Below are positions 7,887 through 9,464 of a stretch of 9,464 nucleotides of DNA, piece by piece. A model generated the notes under the pieces. That model ran no database searches. It was not told the DNA's origin and worked only from the letters and a program-made list of their open reading frames with translations. Position 1 is the stretch's first letter, and the number at the start of each line of letters is the position of its first letter. Origin of the DNA: Bacteroidota bacterium (GTDB lineage: Bacteria > Bacteroidota > Ignavibacteria > Ignavibacteriales > Melioribacteraceae); the NCBI GenBank assembly GCA_023453125.1, contig JAEXUB010000232.1, forward strand, positions 1-9,464, in the 5' to 3' direction. The position numbers were made by a program, and so were the translations under genes.

Positions 7887-9464
7887 TTAATGAGTAACTC
7901 TTCCGTCATCCTGATGATTTCTAACCATCGATTTCAGGCTGCGGATCATTTCTTTTAAATCTTTTGCTCCCCCTATGAGGAACCAGATAACGACAACTAC
8001 AGATACTGCCGAATATATGTAAATAAAATATTTCCAGAATTGCATCCATGCCGAATCGGGTACTTCTATTGTAAGATTGAGTATTGTGCCAATAACAAAA
8101 ACGGCAAACCAGGCAAATGTCCATACATAAGTTGCAATAAATATGGTCTTATCCCCTTTCGTAAATTCATTGGTGTAGCCGAGGACTTTCCATCCTTTAA
8201 GAGGCTGACTGTCCCCTATAATCTCATCTTCCTTAACCGCATATTCTCCCCGGTGAAGAAGCTTATCCATATTATAGCTCTGTTTTTTACCCAACAGACT
8301 GACAGTTACGTAAACAACAGATGCCGAGGCCATTGCGATAAACCAGAACCACTGACCGTTGATAGGGAAATTGTCAATTACCGAATTCAGCACTATTCCC
8401 GTTGTAGCCGTAACTGCGCCTGTAATCATAGCGCTCCATGCCGCGGCCGTTGTTCCCCTCTTCCAGTAAAGCCCGCCGATAATAACCGCACCCGAGCCGC
8501 CGACAAATATGGCCCCCGAAATTGCAGTAAAGAGGAATATCTTTTCAGTTTGCTGGAATACAACGCTTAAAATAAAAATCGTAATTGCCACCCCGGTGAT
8601 AGAAAGCTTTAGATAACGGAGATGTTCTTTAGGTTCTAAAGTTTTTTTCTTTAGAGGCAATATGCAATCCTGAACCAATATGCTTCCCCAGGAATGCATA
8701 TATGTATTATGGCAGGTAATTGCCGCGGCAAGCATAATTGCCGCAAATGCCCCTTTCAATCCGATTGGAAGGAGGAAATTCAATACCATAGGAACTTTTA
8801 ACTGGCTTTTAACGGCATCGGTTCCCCCCGAAGAATTTAACACCGCATTAACGCTATCAGCAATATTACCGAAACTTGCGTGGTTCATTACTGTATATGC
8901 TACAACAGGGATAAATACAAGGAAGAGCCCCCACTGAGGAATAAGGCGCCAGTTGGTTAATACATCTGCCATCTTCGCTTCGTGCGCGCTTTTTGCAGCC
9001 ACGTTGAATGAAGAGTTTCCCTGCCACGAGAGTTTTGTATATATTAGTCCGAACATACCGATAAAGAAATACCAGATATTAAAATCCTGAACGCTTCCGG
9101 AATGGAATGGATTTATTAGAGAGGCATCTGCCGGAGAGGCGTACATTGTCTCAGATATAGTGCTCCAGTCTACCTGAATAAGAAGAAGAATTGTAATTAC
9201 TACAAAAACAATATTAACAAACACTCCCTGAATGAAATCCGTAAACATAACTGCTATATGCCCGCCGGTAAGAATAAAGAACAAAGGAACCAGAACCATC
9301 ACTCCTGTTGTAAGAAGGAACGTTCCCGAGAAAGGCCCTATATAGCCGATTTCCGGTATGCCGCAGAAGTAAATGAAAAACCGGGCGCTTACAGAAGGGA
9401 AAATAACCATATTGATAATACCCGAGGTGAATGCCAAAAAGCCGGCGAATATCCTGAAACTGCG
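7887..9464 (-). CDS. Sodium/solute symporter (SSS family), C-terminal 525 residues (cut by right edge)
   Basis: The frame is open from the window edge to TAA at 7887; the first visible residues are RSFRIFAGFLAFTSG, so the TTG at 9437 is internal and the true start lies outside, probably about 60-100 codons upstream. Seen (numbering visible residues): many hydrophobic helices; TDFIQG (75-80), a hallmark of SSS helices; SWQGNSSF (146-153); GLKGAFAAIMLAAA (235-248) running into ITCHNTYMHSWGSILVQD (249-266); and GGLYWKRGTTAAAW (330-343). After the core comes a hydrophilic loop (about 393-440) and two more helices, ending in a basic tail. The family uses the sodium gradient to import sugars, amino acids or vitamins through the inner membrane. 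Its place ahead of a hexosaminidase suggests uptake of GlcNAc-type sugars or small oligosaccharides, by inference only. In most SSS proteins the segment after GLxGxxxAAxxAA carries a Ser-Ser pair that helps bind sodium; here it reads TCHNTYMHS. Confidence 0.92.
   Translation of the reverse strand, partial: RSFRIFAGFLAFTSGIINMVIFPSVSARFFIYFCGIPEIGYIGPFSGTFLLTTGVMVLVPLFFILTGGHIAVMFTDFIQGVFVNIVFVVITILLLIQVDWSTISETMYASPADASLINPFHSGSVQDFNIWYFFIGMFGLIYTKLSWQGNSSFNVAAKSAHEAKMADVLTNWRLIPQWGLFLVFIPVVAYTVMNHASFGNIADSVNAVLNSSGGTDAVKSQLKVPMVLNFLLPIGLKGAFAAIMLAAAITCHNTYMHSWGSILVQDCILPLKKKTLEPKEHLRYLKLSITGVAITIFILSVVFQQTEKIFLFTAISGAIFVGGSGAVIIGGLYWKRGTTAAAWSAMITGAVTATTGIVLNSVIDNFPINGQWFWFIAMASASVVYVTVSLLGKKQSYNMDKLLHRGEYAVKEDEIIGDSQPLKGWKVLGYTNEFTKGDKTIFIATYVWTFAWFAVFVIGTILNLTIEVPDSAWMQFWKYFIYIYSAVSVVVVIWFLIGGAKDLKEMIRSLKSMVRNHQDDGRVTH

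Larger units (their letters stand above)
1..9464 (-). other. Probable single sugar-utilisation operon of five genes
   Basis: All five genes point the same way with gaps of 13, 54, 16 and 11 bases and no room for a conventional promoter except possibly in the 54-base gap, where I see none that is convincing. Products are ordered uptake, secreted cleavage (two genes), then intracellular phosphorolysis (two genes). Both ends run off the window, so the operon is longer than shown, and regulators or outer-membrane sugar receptors may lie outside. Confidence 0.75.

Noticed and set aside
7874..7909. Upstream in-frame ATG for GH20, adding 12 residues (MTEELLIKQGAA)
   Set aside because: It overlaps the symporter stop by 23 bases and places a polar tail before a good signal peptide, whereas AAGGAG sits five bases before the ATG at 7873.
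8040..8570. 176-codon open frame on the plus strand
   Set aside because: It lies wholly antisense to the symporter gene, its product is Cys/Arg-rich with no recognisable motif, and no fitting start context was seen; it is a shadow frame.
9435..9437. TTG as the start of the symporter
   Set aside because: The same frame stays open to the window edge and reads as membrane-type sequence, and the protein would lack the first SSS helices; it is an internal codon of a truncated gene.
1..9464. A novel defence, mobile or RNA-based system
   Set aside because: All coding space is taken by recognisable sugar-metabolism and transport genes with consistent codon use; no repeats, integrase, reverse transcriptase, nuclease or structured RNA region was seen.

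Overview
The window holds one uninterrupted run of five genes, all on the minus strand, so transcription runs from the right edge (9464) to the left edge (1). In transcription order they are: a sodium/solute symporter (5' end cut off by the window), a secreted GH20 beta-N-acetylhexosaminidase, a secreted alpha/beta-hydrolase of the esterase/prolyl-oligopeptidase type with a large C-terminal extension, a cytoplasmic GH94 glycoside phosphorylase, and the N-terminal 171 residues of a GH130 glycoside phosphorylase-type protein (3' end cut off by the window). The gaps are 13, 54, 16 and 11 bases, all four complete stop codons are TAA, and a purine-rich ribosome binding site precedes each visible start. 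This looks like a single carbohydrate-utilisation operon whose promoter and terminator lie outside the window.

The inferred division of labour is as follows. The two enzymes with signal peptides (GH20 and the hydrolase) work outside the cytoplasm: GH20 removes terminal GlcNAc-type residues and the serine hydrolase probably removes an ester or cuts a peptide on the same material. The symporter would bring small sugars across the inner membrane. The two enzymes without signal peptides (GH94 and GH130) would then split imported disaccharides with phosphate, giving sugar-1-phosphates. GH20, a GH94 with chitobiose-phosphorylase-like active-site segments, and GH130 together match linkages of an N-glycan core (GlcNAc ends, GlcNAc-beta-1,4-GlcNAc, Man-beta-1,4-GlcNAc). 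That match is a hypothesis; chitin-derived or glucomannan-derived sugars remain alternatives.

Organism: moderate to low GC (roughly 40-45% by eye), many Lys/Ile/Asn codons, and an SSS transporter grouped with secreted CAZymes suggest the Bacteroidota/Chlorobi/Ignavibacteria group. The clear Shine-Dalgarno sequences fit Ignavibacteria-like lineages better than typical Bacteroidia, which often lack them. This assignment is tentative.

There is no gene-free stretch longer than 54 bases. I saw no tRNA, rRNA, CRISPR array, insertion sequence or obvious direct repeat. The one non-coding structure of note is a perfect hairpin in the GH20-hydrolase gap. The window is best described as a coherent but recognisable sugar-degradation operon. 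The points worth following are the substrate logic of the two phosphorylases, the uncharacterised C-terminal region of the hydrolase, and the altered sodium-site segment of the transporter.
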